Shown in pieces: positions 12,322 to 25,261 of a DNA stretch of 64,000 nucleotides; positions within the stretch are counted from its first letter, which is position 1; every line of letters begins with the position of its first letter. Position numbers and translations under genes: made by a program. The notes beneath the pieces were generated by a model. That model was not told where the DNA came from and did no database searches. It saw only the letters and a program-made list of their open reading frames with translations. This stretch comes from Schizochytrium sp. TIO01 (taxonomy: Eukaryota; Sar; Bigyra; Thraustochytrida; Thraustochytriidae): positions 1,445,501 to 1,509,500 of the forward strand of contig SMSO01000005.1 of the NCBI GenBank assembly GCA_004764695.1, written 5' to 3'.

Positions 12322-12480
12322 ATGCTGCTCTACCTTTGTTTGGTTCAATTTGTAGCTACTGCTGCTCAATCGACAGTGACTGCCTGCAGCCTGCACTATG
12401 CCGTGTGCCGGGACCCAAGCTCGCGTGAAGCCTTAGCAACTCATTGCAGAACTGCTTTGCCAGATTGTTTCATTCAGTAG
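12322..12480 (+). CDS. Possible tiny secreted cysteine peptide (52 aa)
   Basis: A 52-codon frame starts MLLYLCLVQFVATAAQS, a good signal-peptide shape with an alanine-rich cleavage region. The remaining 35 residues hold four evenly spread cysteines (C22, C29, C42, C49). It lies 225 bp upstream of, and divergent from, the cysteine-rich membrane protein gene. It could be a free gene, a first exon, or chance. I see no homologue by eye. Confidence 0.3.
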   Translation: MLLYLCLVQFVATAAQSTVTACSLHYAVCRDPSSREALATHCRTALPDCFIQ

Positions 12481-15205
12481 CAGTACTACAGCTCTTTGAA
12501 AGGTCATGCTCAAAATAGTTTTGGCACACATAGTTAGACACTGAAAGTGATGAAGAGTTGGGACCAGTTTTGGAGCGTATCAATTAGATTTGGCTTAGGA
12601 AAAGGTATTAGTATTTCCTAATAGACAATCTGCTACTTAGTTCTTACTATGTACCTAGTTATTGGTATGAGTACTTCCCAGAAGAGCACACACCATGATA
12701 TTAGGGTTCAGGCTAGATTACCTTTCGCAACGAAGGGTTCCATACCATATATTAGATACAATATGCATGATACTTAATCTATTTGTGTCTATACCTTTGC
12801 ACTATATGAACGTAGTCACATAATCTTCGTGGACGTAGTATCTACTGAGACGGCAAAACTTTTAAAAAAGTTGTCAAACATTCCAAATGCTGGTTAGCGT
12901 TTGTATTCAGCCAAGCTTCATGTAGGCGGGGGAGCCTTTGTGTGAAAACCAAAGAAGACAAAATACATTTCTTCAATCTTTATTTTTTTGCAAGCCGGGC
13001 ACCACATTGATGATGATGGAAAACGTTTGAACACGAGATGAAATGTAACCGGGCTTGCGATCGCAGTCCAGCTTAGTAAGCGATCTTAAAATGAGAAGAT
13101 TGATTCCAATTTACTTTTCTAACTTTGTGTACAAATAACTAATAGAGAATAGAGAATGGCAAGTTTGGAGAACAAGATTCTTTGAAATCTATTCTTGATT
13201 CTTTTAATCAGTGTGAGCTTATAATAGTGTAAAAAAGATTTGAAGCTACAAGAATCGAGGAAGGTTTCACAAGCACACTTCAGCTATGCTATGGCAGGTG
13301 AATGTCAGATATAACCTCATCAGAATTACCTAGGATATAGTTTGCATTCTAGCTGGCCTTTAGCATATCTATAAACTGACGTACTCGTTAGGCGCGTTGA
13401 TTATCTGCGCGCAGTGATTTTTTTACTGTTATTTGTAGCATTTCTGGACTTACGATAGCTTCCCAGGCTACGTAGTAAACCTTTTTTAAAACGAATTCTG
13501 ATTGATAAGCAACTCTGTCGACATAGGAATAAGATTCAATATCTTGAAATGCAATTGCAACAAGTTAGAGAAGTACAAGACCTTATTCATTACTTCTAGA
13601 TATTGCAATACATTTTAAACAAAAATTTGTAGGTATATTAGTGCACCAAAAAAGAAGACTCAGCCTAGAATATTGACTTCGCACTTGGTGTTTGCGCATA
13701 ATTGTAAAGCAAAGAAGTCCCTAACTATAAACACCCATATTACGGTTTTTTGGTCCAGGGTTTACAAACAAATTACTTTGATAGTAAGATAGAACATAGA
13801 ATAATATTGAATAAAAAGGAAGAGGATTGAATAGAATGACGTTATCGGCAGTCTGTGTTTTAATGTTCATAATTGTCAAGTAAAGGGTAATTGTTCACAT
13901 GGATTATTATGTGTTGAAACAGAGGTTCTGGGCTAGTTGCTCGGAGCGGGTCCAAGCATTCTGAGGTAAAGGAATGGGCAGGGTTGACGACTCGCCGTAT
14001 GTAATGCCTTCTGTGAACTCCATTTTATCAGCAGGAAATATATTTAGGCACTTTCGTTTTCCATTTTTTTTAAAATTGTTTTATTTCTTTCTTCTAATTT
14101 TAGGAATAGCCCTAATCATTTTTAATTAAATTTATTTCAAAAATCTCACTTTTCAAACACTTGTTCAGCTCCCTCAAGCATACCTGAGCACGACAGTATG
14201 TACAACACTACGAAAACATCTCAAACATATTTGAAGAGCATAACACCTCCTATTGCGAAACATCAAGGGTTTATTGCGAAACGAGATAAACCCACGTCTC
14301 TGTTTTCAAAAAAGAGAATAAAAATAAAGGTGTGGTGACAATCAGTTTCACTTTTAAAATTACTTCAGAAAATTTCAAGGCAAGAAGAGATCAGCTCTTC
14401 ACCGCTGTAGTTTGTTCTTCCACTGTATAAATACGCAAGAAGAGACCACCTACTGGTATACAGAAAGCTGCTAAGCTTTCTTTATATTATATGTAATACT
14501 GATTAGGTATTCAGGTATTCAGGTATTCACTCGATGTCTGCTCCTCCACATTGGTGGTTAAATATTCTCGGCATCGATTCCTATGACAAGGTCAACCATC
14601 CATCTATAAATTTTTATTCGGGTTTCACCCACCTAGGAACCTACCGCTGTGTAGCGAGGTGTGGAATTACAGAACTGACCCTCATCCAACTTCCCATCAA
14701 TTACTTGAACGGTATAACCAACCAATTCTAAACAATCGAACAGAAGTGAGCTTTAGGTTTTCTATATTCACTTTTAATTAAAAACCAAGAGATGCTTTCC
14801 TGCCAACGTTCAAACTCTGTCTTGAAATAACATCCCACTTCTGCTTGTAGAGAGTCTTCTTTCTTCTTCATTTGATCCCACGAATGAGAAACTTTGCAAC
14901 ATCTTGGAACATTCGATGAGAACCCACTAGGTAAAAGGAGGAGCATAAAAACATAAATAGCCTTGCAAATTGTTGTTGCCTACCTAAGACCACAGCATTT
15001 ACCTTTATTGGTTTTTATTGGATGAGGGATCTTCTCTGTTTACTGGCCCAAGCATGTGAATAGTCATGAAGTATGAATCATGATAGAGGCGATTGAGTTC
15101 TTTCTCATCTTTCCTTTCTTCATGATGCATACACCGGATTGCCTGCTTTGTCGCGCACACGCCTTTGCGCGTGATCTGCCATTACCCCGCCGGCGCGTGA
15201 ATGCC
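12481..15205. other. AT-rich gene desert
   Basis: No coding-like frame, array or RNA gene is recognisable. The sequence is AT-rich and unlike the GC-rich islands further on. Short duplications such as the GTATTCAG triplet near 14508-14527 are the only local structure noted. Confidence 0.55.
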
Positions 15206-15469
15206 TCAGTCACTTGCGCACACCAGCACCGCCCTCGTCTTTGCACGCTCCGTTTTGGCAGCTTTGCTTCCTTCACCACTGAGGAGCATGCGCAAATTCA
15301 CATTCCCCAAGCAGTAATTAAATTGTGAAGCAACATCATCGCTAAACTTGCCAATAACGCACCACTTACAGTAGTTCTGCTCTCCAGCTTGGCAATCTTC
15401 TCCAAAGCGAGAGACGCTGGCGCTTCTGTTTAGACTCTGACTTAGGTGAGCGCCACTCGCTCCCAGAAC
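15206..15469 (-). pseudogene. Coding-like fragment without start, unknown family
   Basis: An 87-codon minus-strand frame runs from just after TAA (15472-15470) to TGA (15208-15206). It contains RFGEDCQAGEQNYCKWC and a lysine/alanine-rich tail, has biased amino-acid use, and has no initiating Met near its start. Another minus frame (15366-15731) is also open here. It may be an isolated exon or gene relic. Family unknown. Confidence 0.25.
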
Positions 15470-17127
15470 TTAGGGGGCCCAGAGTGATCCCATGGCTGGA
15501 GCAAGACACAATTTTACAGTTGAACCAATCACGAAAGGCCACGAAGGTGGTGGCTTCTAGAGACTCACTACAAAGTGTGAGTACTGCATGGGATTCCTGC
15601 AATTCCAACCGGCGCTTCAGGTGAAGGCAGTGACAGAATATGCAGAAACTGGGAGGTGTAATTGCCCCATGTGATGGCCAGCGTTGATGTTTTCTTATAG
15701 CGATCGGTTTAGCTGGTTGAAATGACAACAATGTTGGTGCCTGCGATCAATAGGTAATTAGGTATGAAGAAGCTATTTACTCTTTTTGGCTTCTTCTTCT
15801 TCTTCTTCTTTTCTTTTCCTTTTAAAATATAATATAGCAGGTGGCTATTATTAGTAATAGTAGTAGCTTAAGAGTTCTCTGCTTGCTCTTTGCATTTTTT
15901 GTTCTTTTTTATATTTTATACTTTTCCCTCCAAAGTTCGACGAAAGAAAAGTTGATTGAGGGTTGTCTTCAAAGGTAAGGGACTCCAACAACTTCAAGTT
16001 GTGACTACTTTTTAGTAAAACGGAGGTTGGGCCGTTCTCTAAAGGCATTCTATAAAGAGTGGGCTTATCGTTATGGCCTCTAAAATAATGCACCGGATGG
16101 ACGGAGCAGAGCGGCTTCAAGTTCCCACTGTCCTTCTTGAGCTGCGGCATGAGAACCGGCCGAAATGGTGTGTCTGTCATTCTAAGATGGGATATGGAAG
16201 CAGCCCAATTAGATCAACACATGCAATTCCCACGTACTAGTATTACTACTGCTATCCATCATTCTGCTATGCTAAAAACTCAAGGCAACATATATTACCC
16301 ATGACGCAATGAGAGCTTTGGATGCATGGTTAAACTACTACTAGGTACTATAAGACCATTTCGTCCTTGGTAGAAAAATGAGAACTTTGCTTCTACTCGG
16401 GGTTCGAAGCTTAAGTAATGTAATACGCTTTCTGCCTTGGCGATGATGATGATAATTATGAAGCAACTCAATAATTGTTGCAGACAGCTATACATTTATA
16501 ATAGAAAAGCTTAGAACACTCGATTCAGCAGGCATAAACTTCGAGGAAATTTTTGGTCAATGCAACTATCGTTATTGTTATTGCTGTTAATGTTGCTGTT
16601 GTTGTTATGTCTGCTCCTGACGTTGGTGCTGCTGGAGCTGGTGCCGCCGCTGCCTTCTAGTACCTCGAAAGAAAAGTTCCGACGTGACCATTGCTGATTC
16701 GCCGTCCGAAAGTATTCGCTAAAGAAACAGTTGTATGAGTGCAAAGCTTTCGTGTTGATATGCTACGCAAATTTTTACCTTGGTATCTAATCTCGGCTCA
16801 GTGCCAAGACTTTCAATATATTATTCCTATGCGTTACTGCTCATGGCTTGGCACTTCTCCTGGCCATCACGTAGTCCCGAAGCCTAGGAACTCACTCGCA
16901 TCAGCGTTTTCAACCACTCAACCATGAGCTTAATTTAGTTCAATTATAGGTCGCCATTGGCTGGTCAGCACAAGCGATGTCACCTCACCAAAACGTTCAA
17001 TATTTTGTTTGACACAATTAAGTCTTTCCTTACTTGCTGACTTACTAATTGACCGACCCTAACTTCTGTTTTTTGCAAGCTCGTCAGCCAAACCCAGCTC
17101 GCCAGTTGTAGATTTCGCTTTCATAGC
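15470..17127. other. Gene-poor AT-rich stretch
   Basis: A 109-residue minus frame (15851-16180, starting MTDTPFRPVLMPQ) is the best candidate for an orphan ORF, but it ends in a run of tyrosines from a TAG/TAT microsatellite and has no recognisable domain. Short CTT and GATGAT arrays are present. Nothing else is supported. Confidence 0.4.
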
Positions 17128-19350
17128 TTGCGTAACCCGAAGCTTCTATCATGCATGCGCTGGTTCAAGCTCCACGCTCTCTGGCAGGCCCATAAGTATC
17201 AAATGCCTGAAATTCCTGAACCCCTGTCAATCGAGCCCTCGTACAGAGAGAGCACCACAACCTGGAGACCATTTGCTCCTACTGCACCAACTGGTGTTAA
17301 GTCAGCCCTCCAGCCACTGATCCATCCACCAAACCTCTCGCCCAAGAGGCGCTTACCAGTCGTTGTCAGACATACATGTGCTTCGCAAGCCTTGCTGCGC
17401 CGAAGACCGCTGCTCCGCAAACTCCCCAAGCCTCTCAGACGACTTGCGCATCGTTGCTCACGATGAGAGCGACAGCAATCATCCTAAATCATTCGTAGTG
17501 TTACATTCCTATTTTAGTTTATTAATTTGTAATTTTTAGAAAGAGGGAATGGTTAGACTACCTAACAAAAACCCCAACAAGAAAAACACAAGCCGTTAAT
17601 TTTTAAAACACAAATTAAAAATAAGGGCCCTATAATATAATATTGCAACCCAATGGAAGCGTGCCGGTGGCACATGTCCAAACATCCATTTATCGGTGAT
17701 TCTTTAGCTTTGACGAAATGATTAACCAAACCAGGCAGTCTAGAAATAATGCAAAGTAGACTACCTGAATTGTTGAAATAAGTCAAAGTGATATCAACAT
17801 TTATAGATTTATATATAGCGGTATTAAAAAAAGAGAAGTTTTTTAAGTTTTTGAGTTTTTTTTTTAAGATTAAAAAATGAAACAATTTTATTTATGTAGA
17901 TATAGTAAGAGAAAAGAACGTGAAAACTTGTTGGTCAGCTTTATATACACAGATGAATAAAACACGGCGGCGAGTGAGTCAATAAATAAATCTCAATAAA
18001 TCTCGATTCGCTGGCAGACAGGCAAGTGAGACCGGTTGGCGAACGGAGGGGGGGGTTCGGTCCGGTTGCGATGAACATTGCATCGTTATGCAGCCGCGTT
18101 TGGTGCCTAGCAGCTGCTCGAGTGAGTTGTGGAGTTTTTCGACGGCTTTGGCACGGCAGCAAGCAGTTAAGTCGAGGCCATCGGTCGTGGGAAAACGGGG
18201 CTCCATCATGGAATTCCGTGAACTAAGCAGGTCTTAGGTGCCTCCCTTTTAAAAGAACTCCCTTTTAAAAGAAGTTACTTACTCACTTACTTACTCACTT
18301 ACTTACTTACTTACTTACAAACACTAGTGTGACTTGACCCTTGAAAGTTTCCAATGCGGAGAGAGGAACAAAGAGAAATGAATGAATTATTAATGAAAAG
18401 TTTTAAGTTAAAAGGACGAACGTGGCGTTTACAAAGACGATGAGAACTCAAGTTGGACCACTTGAAGAACCTCTGCAACACGAAGGTCGGTTCTCAGGCA
18501 AAGTGGCTCGAGGCCAACGGCGAGCGATTAACCTGGCGCCGCTCGAGGTCGGCAGCGGTGCCGAGACGGGCACCGCTGATCACGTGCTTGTACAGGCAGG
18601 CAGGCAGGCAAGCGAGCAAGCCAGCCAGCCAACATAGCAAGCACCCAGGCACCCAGTCGATGAGCAGCCAGCGCCTCGTTGGGCTCGGCACGCAGCTCAT
18701 GGAGCCCAGCTCGCGAAGAGGGCCAGGCGAGGGATGGCGGGCGGTTCTGGCGAAGACGGACTCACTGCCGCCCTTCAGGGGGTGGTCTCTGAGCTCTTGG
18801 AGGCCCACGCGTTCTTGGAGGTACCCAAGAACGCCTCGCGGGGCAGCTTGCTGTTCCCCCAAACCATCGCCAAGAAAGCAAGCAAGCAAGCAAGCGCTCG
18901 CTCATGCCTGCATGACCTTGCTTTGTCCTCTCTTTGGGCCGGTTCAAGGCCCTCCGTGGCTGGCGGCTGGCGTCGCGTATCTACGCTGTAAGTTCACGTA
19001 CGCCCGCCCGCCTGGATCTTGGCAACGGCCTCGCCTACGACCTTGTCGGCAGAGCTGGAGCAGAGTGCTTCGACCTGTTCATCAACTTGAAGCGCGCGGT
19101 CTTCGAAGAGCTGCGCAGAGATCGGGCAACGCTGGGAGCTTCAAGCTCGACGGACAGCCAGCCTCGCCGCGAGGTGGCACGAGGCAAAGGCATGGTGCGG
19201 ACCCCGCCTCATTCGTGCCACGAGTGGGCCCGCGCTACGGCTCTGAGCATCGCCATCACGACCGCGAGCACTTCGTATCGTGAGCAATTTCATCCTCATC
19301 AGAGGATGCGCTCTTCTCACTCTCTATTCATTGCATGTCCCATTTTTCTT
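17128..19350. other. Mixed stretch with proline-rich ORF and a GC-rich island
   Basis: A 112-residue plus frame (17128-17466, opening with a non-ATG codon) is proline- and arginine-rich with no recognisable domain. A 46-bp CTTA/CTCA array lies at about 18274-18319. GC rises sharply at about 18430-19290, where several frames are open at once, including a short coding-like segment near 18450-18570. AGGC units (about 18594-18609) and AAGC units (about 18873-18892) interrupt it. No single frame gives an intact gene. Confidence 0.4.
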
Positions 19351-19803
19351 TAATTCTTCCTTTCTTTCAAGTTCATCATATTTATATAAAAATTTTTTGT
19401 TGCTATTTCTATAAGCTATTTTTGCCTTTTCACCAAGTTATTTATAGCCAGCCATGTACTTATTGACCATTAAAGACCAAACTTAACAAAGAAAAAAAGA
19501 AAAAGAAAAGCTAAAGTAAAAACGTGAGTATCCAGGCATTATGAATTTAATTTTTGGTTGGTACTGAAATTTCATGAAAGCCCGCGAATGAATGAAGTCA
19601 AACCAGGACCAGGCTTTCTCCAATGTCGATTTCCGGGTGCCAGGGCCCATACGACGCACCCGTCGTGTCAGCAGCCAGCTTCGTGATATACGGCAGCCAA
19701 TGCTGCACAGCTCCTAGAGAGCAAGAATCCAATCCTGGTTGGTTCTTCGTCGTTGAAATTGTCGTTCTTACATTAAAATCGCTCTGCCTACAAAGCCAAA
19801 TAA

Positions 19804-20114
<311 letters not shown>

Positions 20115-20422
20115 AGCGCTGCACTAACGAATGAATGAACGAATCAATCAATCAATCAATCAATGAATCAATCAATCTATGAATCAATCAATGAAGGATG
20201 ACGCATGGCGCGTGGCATGGCATGCGTGGCTCTCGCGAGGGAGGCCGTTGCAAAGCTGTGTGGTTTGGCATCTGTTAGGCTTTCTCGCAGGTCCTCGATG
20301 CGGCTGGCGACTGAGAAGAGGAAGAACCGAGCAGGAGCAGGTGCAGATGCATTCTCAGTCGCAGTCGAAGATGCGAACTCGCTTTGAAAACGAGGTTTCC
20401 CCAGTTCTGTTCCTTTTTTTAC

Positions 20423-20582
20423 CTAAACTAAACTAAACTAAACTAAACTAAACTAAACTAAACTAAACTAAACTAAACTAAACTAAACTAAACTAAACTA
20501 AACTAAACTAAACTAAACTAAACTAAACTAAACTAAACTAAACTAAACTAAACTAAACTAAACTAAACTAAACTAAACTAAA
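20423..20582. repeat. CTAAA pentanucleotide array (32 units)
   Basis: Exactly 160 bp of CTAAA. This is the reverse complement of the TTTAG unit expanded at 40259-40508. It is flanked upstream by GAAT/CAAT units (about 20130-20190). A shorter TCTAA array follows at about 20960-20983. Confidence 0.96.
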
Positions 20583-21108
20583 ACTCTATCCCATAATTGA
20601 ACTTCAACTCCTTCCATCCTCCCTTTCTCAAAACTATCATTCTATAAGTTTTAACAATGATAGTTCGAAGGCCCCGAGACTTTTTAAACTCTTAATTAAA
20701 GAAAGAATAGAGTCTAACTTACTACTCAAAGAACTACTTACTCACCTGCTTAGTAACCAACCAACTGACCGACCAACTAACTAACTACTGGCGAACTGCC
20801 TAGTCGCGACTAGCCAACTCGTAGCGGCTTCGTGATCAGTCATCTACTCACGTATCGAAGAAAACACTTCTGCTACGCACAGTTGCATACAAGTAAGTTC
20901 CCCTCGACACTGCAAAAGTCTTCAGACTCCCTCTCTCACGACGGCGAGTTTTAAGAACCTAATCTAATCTAATCTAATCTAATCGAACCTCAATCAAATA
21001 ATCGAATTCGTTATCAAACTCGACTCATCTTTTTCAATGTCACTTTCCTTCATAAGAAAAGCTCTTATTATTCTGAGGGAGCACACCCTACGGACTACCT
21101 ACTAGCTG

Positions 21109-21434
21109 TCACCTAAGACCTGCTAGCCCCAGTGTATGTATGTATGTATGCGCCCCGTTCTCTAAAACGAGGCAATGCGTCAGCGATGCTCTGGTCCTGG
21201 GCAGACTGCTCTGCAGGAGGCGCCTTCGCGACGCAACGCGAGCGAGGGCGCTGGTAAGCAGCCTCTCAACACAGCGGGAGACAGCCGCGGCTTCCTTCGT
21301 GAAGGCTCTCTGCTCTTCCCTGCTCGTCTTCGTGGCGGTTTGCAGACGGCGCGGTGTGCCTAATAAGGAGTTCCTGCGGCGTTCTTCGCGCACTTTGGGT
21401 TCGACGCGCTGGAGGTCCTTTGCCTCTTCGTTCC
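21109..21434 (-). pseudogene. Coding-like helical fragment, unknown family
   Basis: The minus frame is open from just after TAG (21437-21435) to 21109, about 108 codons. It is rich in E, K, R, A and L with heptad-like runs (for example KTSREEQRAFTKEAAAVSR), as in a coiled coil. It lacks an upstream ATG; the TAG bounding it could be a splice acceptor. Other frames are also open in this GC-rich patch, so chance is not excluded. Confidence 0.25.
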
Positions 21435-22828
21435 TCTATCGCACTCCGGCGACTAGCAACCGCATAGGTACTCCTAGCGCTTTGCCCCCTGTTCTGTTCT
21501 ATTCTGTTCTGTTCTGTTCTGTATCCCAGTCAGAAGAGGTTTAAAAAGTTATTTTTCCCTCTGTCGTTCACTAGAGTGTTTTTGCTTAGTTTAAAAAGAA
21601 TGGAAGAAATTTATGCAATATATAATTTATTTTATATTGCATAAATCGACGGCTTAGAAACGTGCGGGAGCTTAGACAGATGCATTGCTTTAGGTGCTGA
21701 TGCGGACTTGCACAAGAGCTGCTGGAGTCAGATTAAATGCGACGTGCTTGGACCAAGCGGACGGAGTCTGTGATCTTCTCAGTTTGTGGTGTGGTGGGCT
21801 TGACAATCGTCCATGGACTGATGACTTTCATGGGGTAATCCGAACACGACACACAGACAGAACCCTCCCTCCTCTGTAAGGAGTTGCAAAGGCAAGAACT
21901 CGTCTAAACTAGCTAGCAGATAATTGTTGAGACAATACCAACCCCTATGCGAGGACAGAAGGCAGGTCCTTCGCATTCCTTGCAACGTGGACGCTCTCCT
22001 GCACAATTTGCAAGCTCGCATCGTCGTTCGTAAGAGAGATGCACCAATCCATTCAACGCAATGAAGCATGCATCAATTTCTGCTACCCGCAAACAAATCA
22101 GTTGGCTTCTTGTGGATCGAGAGAAAACGTCTTTTGGCGATCTCAAACAGTGCACAGAAATTGGTGTCTATAAGAGAGGAGTTAGGGCTGCAGAACTGCG
22201 CATGAATGGCGGCGTAATGCATCAGAGAAGACCCCCTTCTTCATTGGAAACAAGAACGAGGTTCAATTTTGTCCATTTATGTTTATTTCGCAACACTAAT
22301 GTTCTCTTTTTTTTTCTTTTCTTTTTTTTAAATTATAAATAATCAAACAACATTACTCGAAGTTATTTTAATAAATTTATATTTTTTATTTATTTTTTAA
22401 AGTAGCTCAGCGATTAGCAGCATACATAAGAGGGAACTATGAAACACGGTAATATGACATTTATATGGCATCGACCTTTCCAACTTGCGAAGAATGATCG
22501 AGGAGGTCGCTCTCGGCGTGGGTCTTTGCATCAAAATAGAAATAGGCAGCTAGCTCAGACAAACAGGCAAGTGCAAGTCGTCGTCCTTCAAGAGCGGCCG
22601 AGAGAGCTAGCTGTTTACTTGTCTACTGGTGGCCCATCGTCGTTCAAGTTGGTGGTTTGCATCTCCTCAGCAGAAAGAAAGAGCCTGAAGTACTTAGGTA
22701 CGCACTAATCACACTCTAGAGGACCTTCGAAATGGCGGCTGCAGCTTAAAAGGAATGACTTTATTATTGGTTGATGAGCTTGAGTGAACGAGCGAAGAAA
22801 TTGAGAGATGGTATTTATGTGTATCTAT

Positions 22829-22863
<35 letters not shown>

Positions 22864-25046
22864 TTCGCTTGTTTGTTTATTTATTTGTTTGTTTCCAGGG
22901 ATACATTGGGTTCGTTCGTCATGCGTGGATGGATAAAGGCGGCTTGCTTTGCTATCTATTTTGAGAACTCACTCACTCGCTCGCTCACTTTTGCTTTCAC
23001 TTCCTTCGTCGAGCGAGGCCTGAGTTAGGAGGTCTTAGGCGTTGATGGGAAGAACATACATGTTTCTGCTTATGCCAATCGTTGTTGAGCGCTGAAGACA
23101 GAGAGGGTTCTTAAAACTAAGAAATAAAACACTGATCCTCTTCATAGCATTTGTTTCCATACTGAGTGTTAGTATTTTGCAGTTGACAGTATCAACACCA
23201 GTAGTAGTGGCAGTAGCACCACTAGTAAGTAGTAAAGTTAAAAAATCTATTTTAAACTCGTTTGTTTACTTACCTCTACTTTATTCTTTTTCGTTCTTTT
23301 GAATTGCAAGATTAAATTCAATGAGAGGTGTATGACTGAATGAATGAGTTTGAAAAAAAAAGAAAGAAAGAAAGAAAAAAGAAAAAGAAATACACGAGTG
23401 AAACAAAAAGTAACAAAAAGTAAACAAAAAGAAATGATGGTGAAGAAGTAACAAAATGGAATGGAAAAGCACACTCATGATCGATTCAAATGCATTGAAT
23501 CGAAAACTCGATCAAACCCCGAACCGCGGCCCCCGCGCGTTGCAACTCGGCGCAGGCGGGAGCGGACAGGACGGAAGCGAGGCCGCGGAAAGAAACACGC
23601 AAGCAAGCAAGCAAGCAGGCGAAGGCCCGCCGAGCCGCAGGAGGCAGGGCTGGAGCAGCGGTCCGCATCGACATCGGCAAATCCATCAATCCCCATCGTC
23701 GACGCGACGTCGCTCCTCTTTCACGGAAAGAAACGAAGGAGACCAAGAAGCGAAGGAGGAAGAGCAAAGGAAGGAAGGCAGCAAGGGACCGCAGAGACGC
23801 CTCGTGGAGCGGAGGGAGCAGCGGCGGCAGCAGCAGCAGCAAGATCTAGAGGCGACGTTTTGAGTTCGCAGGGCGATTTTGTTTCTTTGTTTGAGTGTGT
23901 TTGATTTCTTCAGTTCAAGTCGAACTCGGAGCTGCAAAGTCCTCGCATTTGGAGAACTTGGCAGCGAGCGAGCGGAGACAAAACGTGCAGAAGGCTGCAC
24001 GAAGCGACTGAAGAAACTTTGATCTCTAGCACAAGGCCTGGCCGGTTTAGAACTTGGTTGTAAATATAGAGTTAGAGAGCAGCTCGGACTGGTTTTTTCT
24101 GCAGGTTGACCTTCGAAAGTCCTTCACGTTTCTTCGAAGTGGACCGCGCGCTAGCTGCCGAGGAACAAGCACTACAAGGACGTCGCTGATCAGGCAACAT
24201 TCGGAGACGAATTCTGTCCTGCAGGAATCAAGAGGAGCCTTGCGAAAGGCCCTCGCTAGGCGACGGTTTCATAGACTAGAGGAAGGTGCCAAGATCAGAG
24301 CGAACATTTTGCTGGGTCCCGTAAAGAATTAGCCTCACAGCCAATTCATCGAGCTACTGCGGTTCCTGGCGCTCGGAAAAGCTCTTGTTCTACACGAACA
24401 AATCGATAGAAGTTAGCTAGATTAGCAAATCACTAAACCCTGAGCGAGTGCTAACACGGAGGGCGCACTCGTGGGTCCCATAGTGCAGTAGGTGGTGGTC
24501 CCAGGAAGACGCACTTTCCTCTCCTCCTTTCTCCATCGCTGAGACACCGGGCAGACGAACACAGACTACAGTCCAGGCGAGAGTGTCGTGCGTCTCTCTA
24601 GAGAAACAGCGCGGCAGCAGAGCAAGCAAGGACTGCATCGTCCCTCGTCCCCTCGATATCTATCCCTCGAACCCAAAAGTCAAAAGAAACTGTAGCGCAG
24701 ACAAGAAAAGAAAAGAAGAAGAAGAGAAAGCGAAGCGAGACGCCGTGAAGGAGTCCATAAGCTTCAGTAGCTGAAGACTAGGCCGACGACGCGGTCCCCT
24801 TTCTCATCGCTAACAAACGCGCGGTAGTTCTAGTTTCAGGGTAGCAAAGTCCTAGCACTGTAGGAGGAGGCACTGTTTGTTGCTTTCTTTGACGAGGCTC
24901 TTCTTGGAATTATTAGAGACGGAAAGGAAAGAAAGAGAGGGAAAAGGGGTTTCCACCTTTGTTTGTTTTTAATTTTTGGTGTAGAACTCTGTGTGTGGGT
25001 ATAGGCGTAGGTAGAAGAAACCTTAGGAGTATTGGAAAGGACGAAG
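21435..25046. other. Gene-poor stretch upstream of the ankyrin gene
   Basis: AT-rich DNA with a TTTA array (about 22826-22866) gives way to a GC-rich island (about 23500-24800) containing AAGC units near 23597-23617. Two to three frames are open at once, and no domain or intact gene is visible. The last few hundred bases presumably hold the promoter and 5' UTR of the ankyrin gene. No element is recognised. Confidence 0.45.
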
Positions 25047-25219
25047 ATGCCTCTTCTTGAGCCGTTGATGAGTGACCTGCAGGAGGACTACGAGAACAGC
25101 AAAGGAAAGGAGACAAACTCTTTAGTGAGCAAGATTATGGAGGAAGAGAACGATGGGCAGCGAATGCCACTTGACGATCAGAAACAAAGCCAAACTCAGA
25201 ACCAGCTGATGCAGCTTCA

Positions 25220-25261
<42 letters not shown>

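Noticed and set aside
17128-17466. 112-codon Pro/Arg-rich frame
   Set aside because: Starts at a non-ATG codon, low complexity, and alternative frames look equally open; listed only as part of a spacer.
18453-19283. 276-codon frame in a GC-rich island
   Set aside because: Runs through AGGC/AAGC repeats, overlaps other open frames on both strands, and no domain or start context supports one gene.
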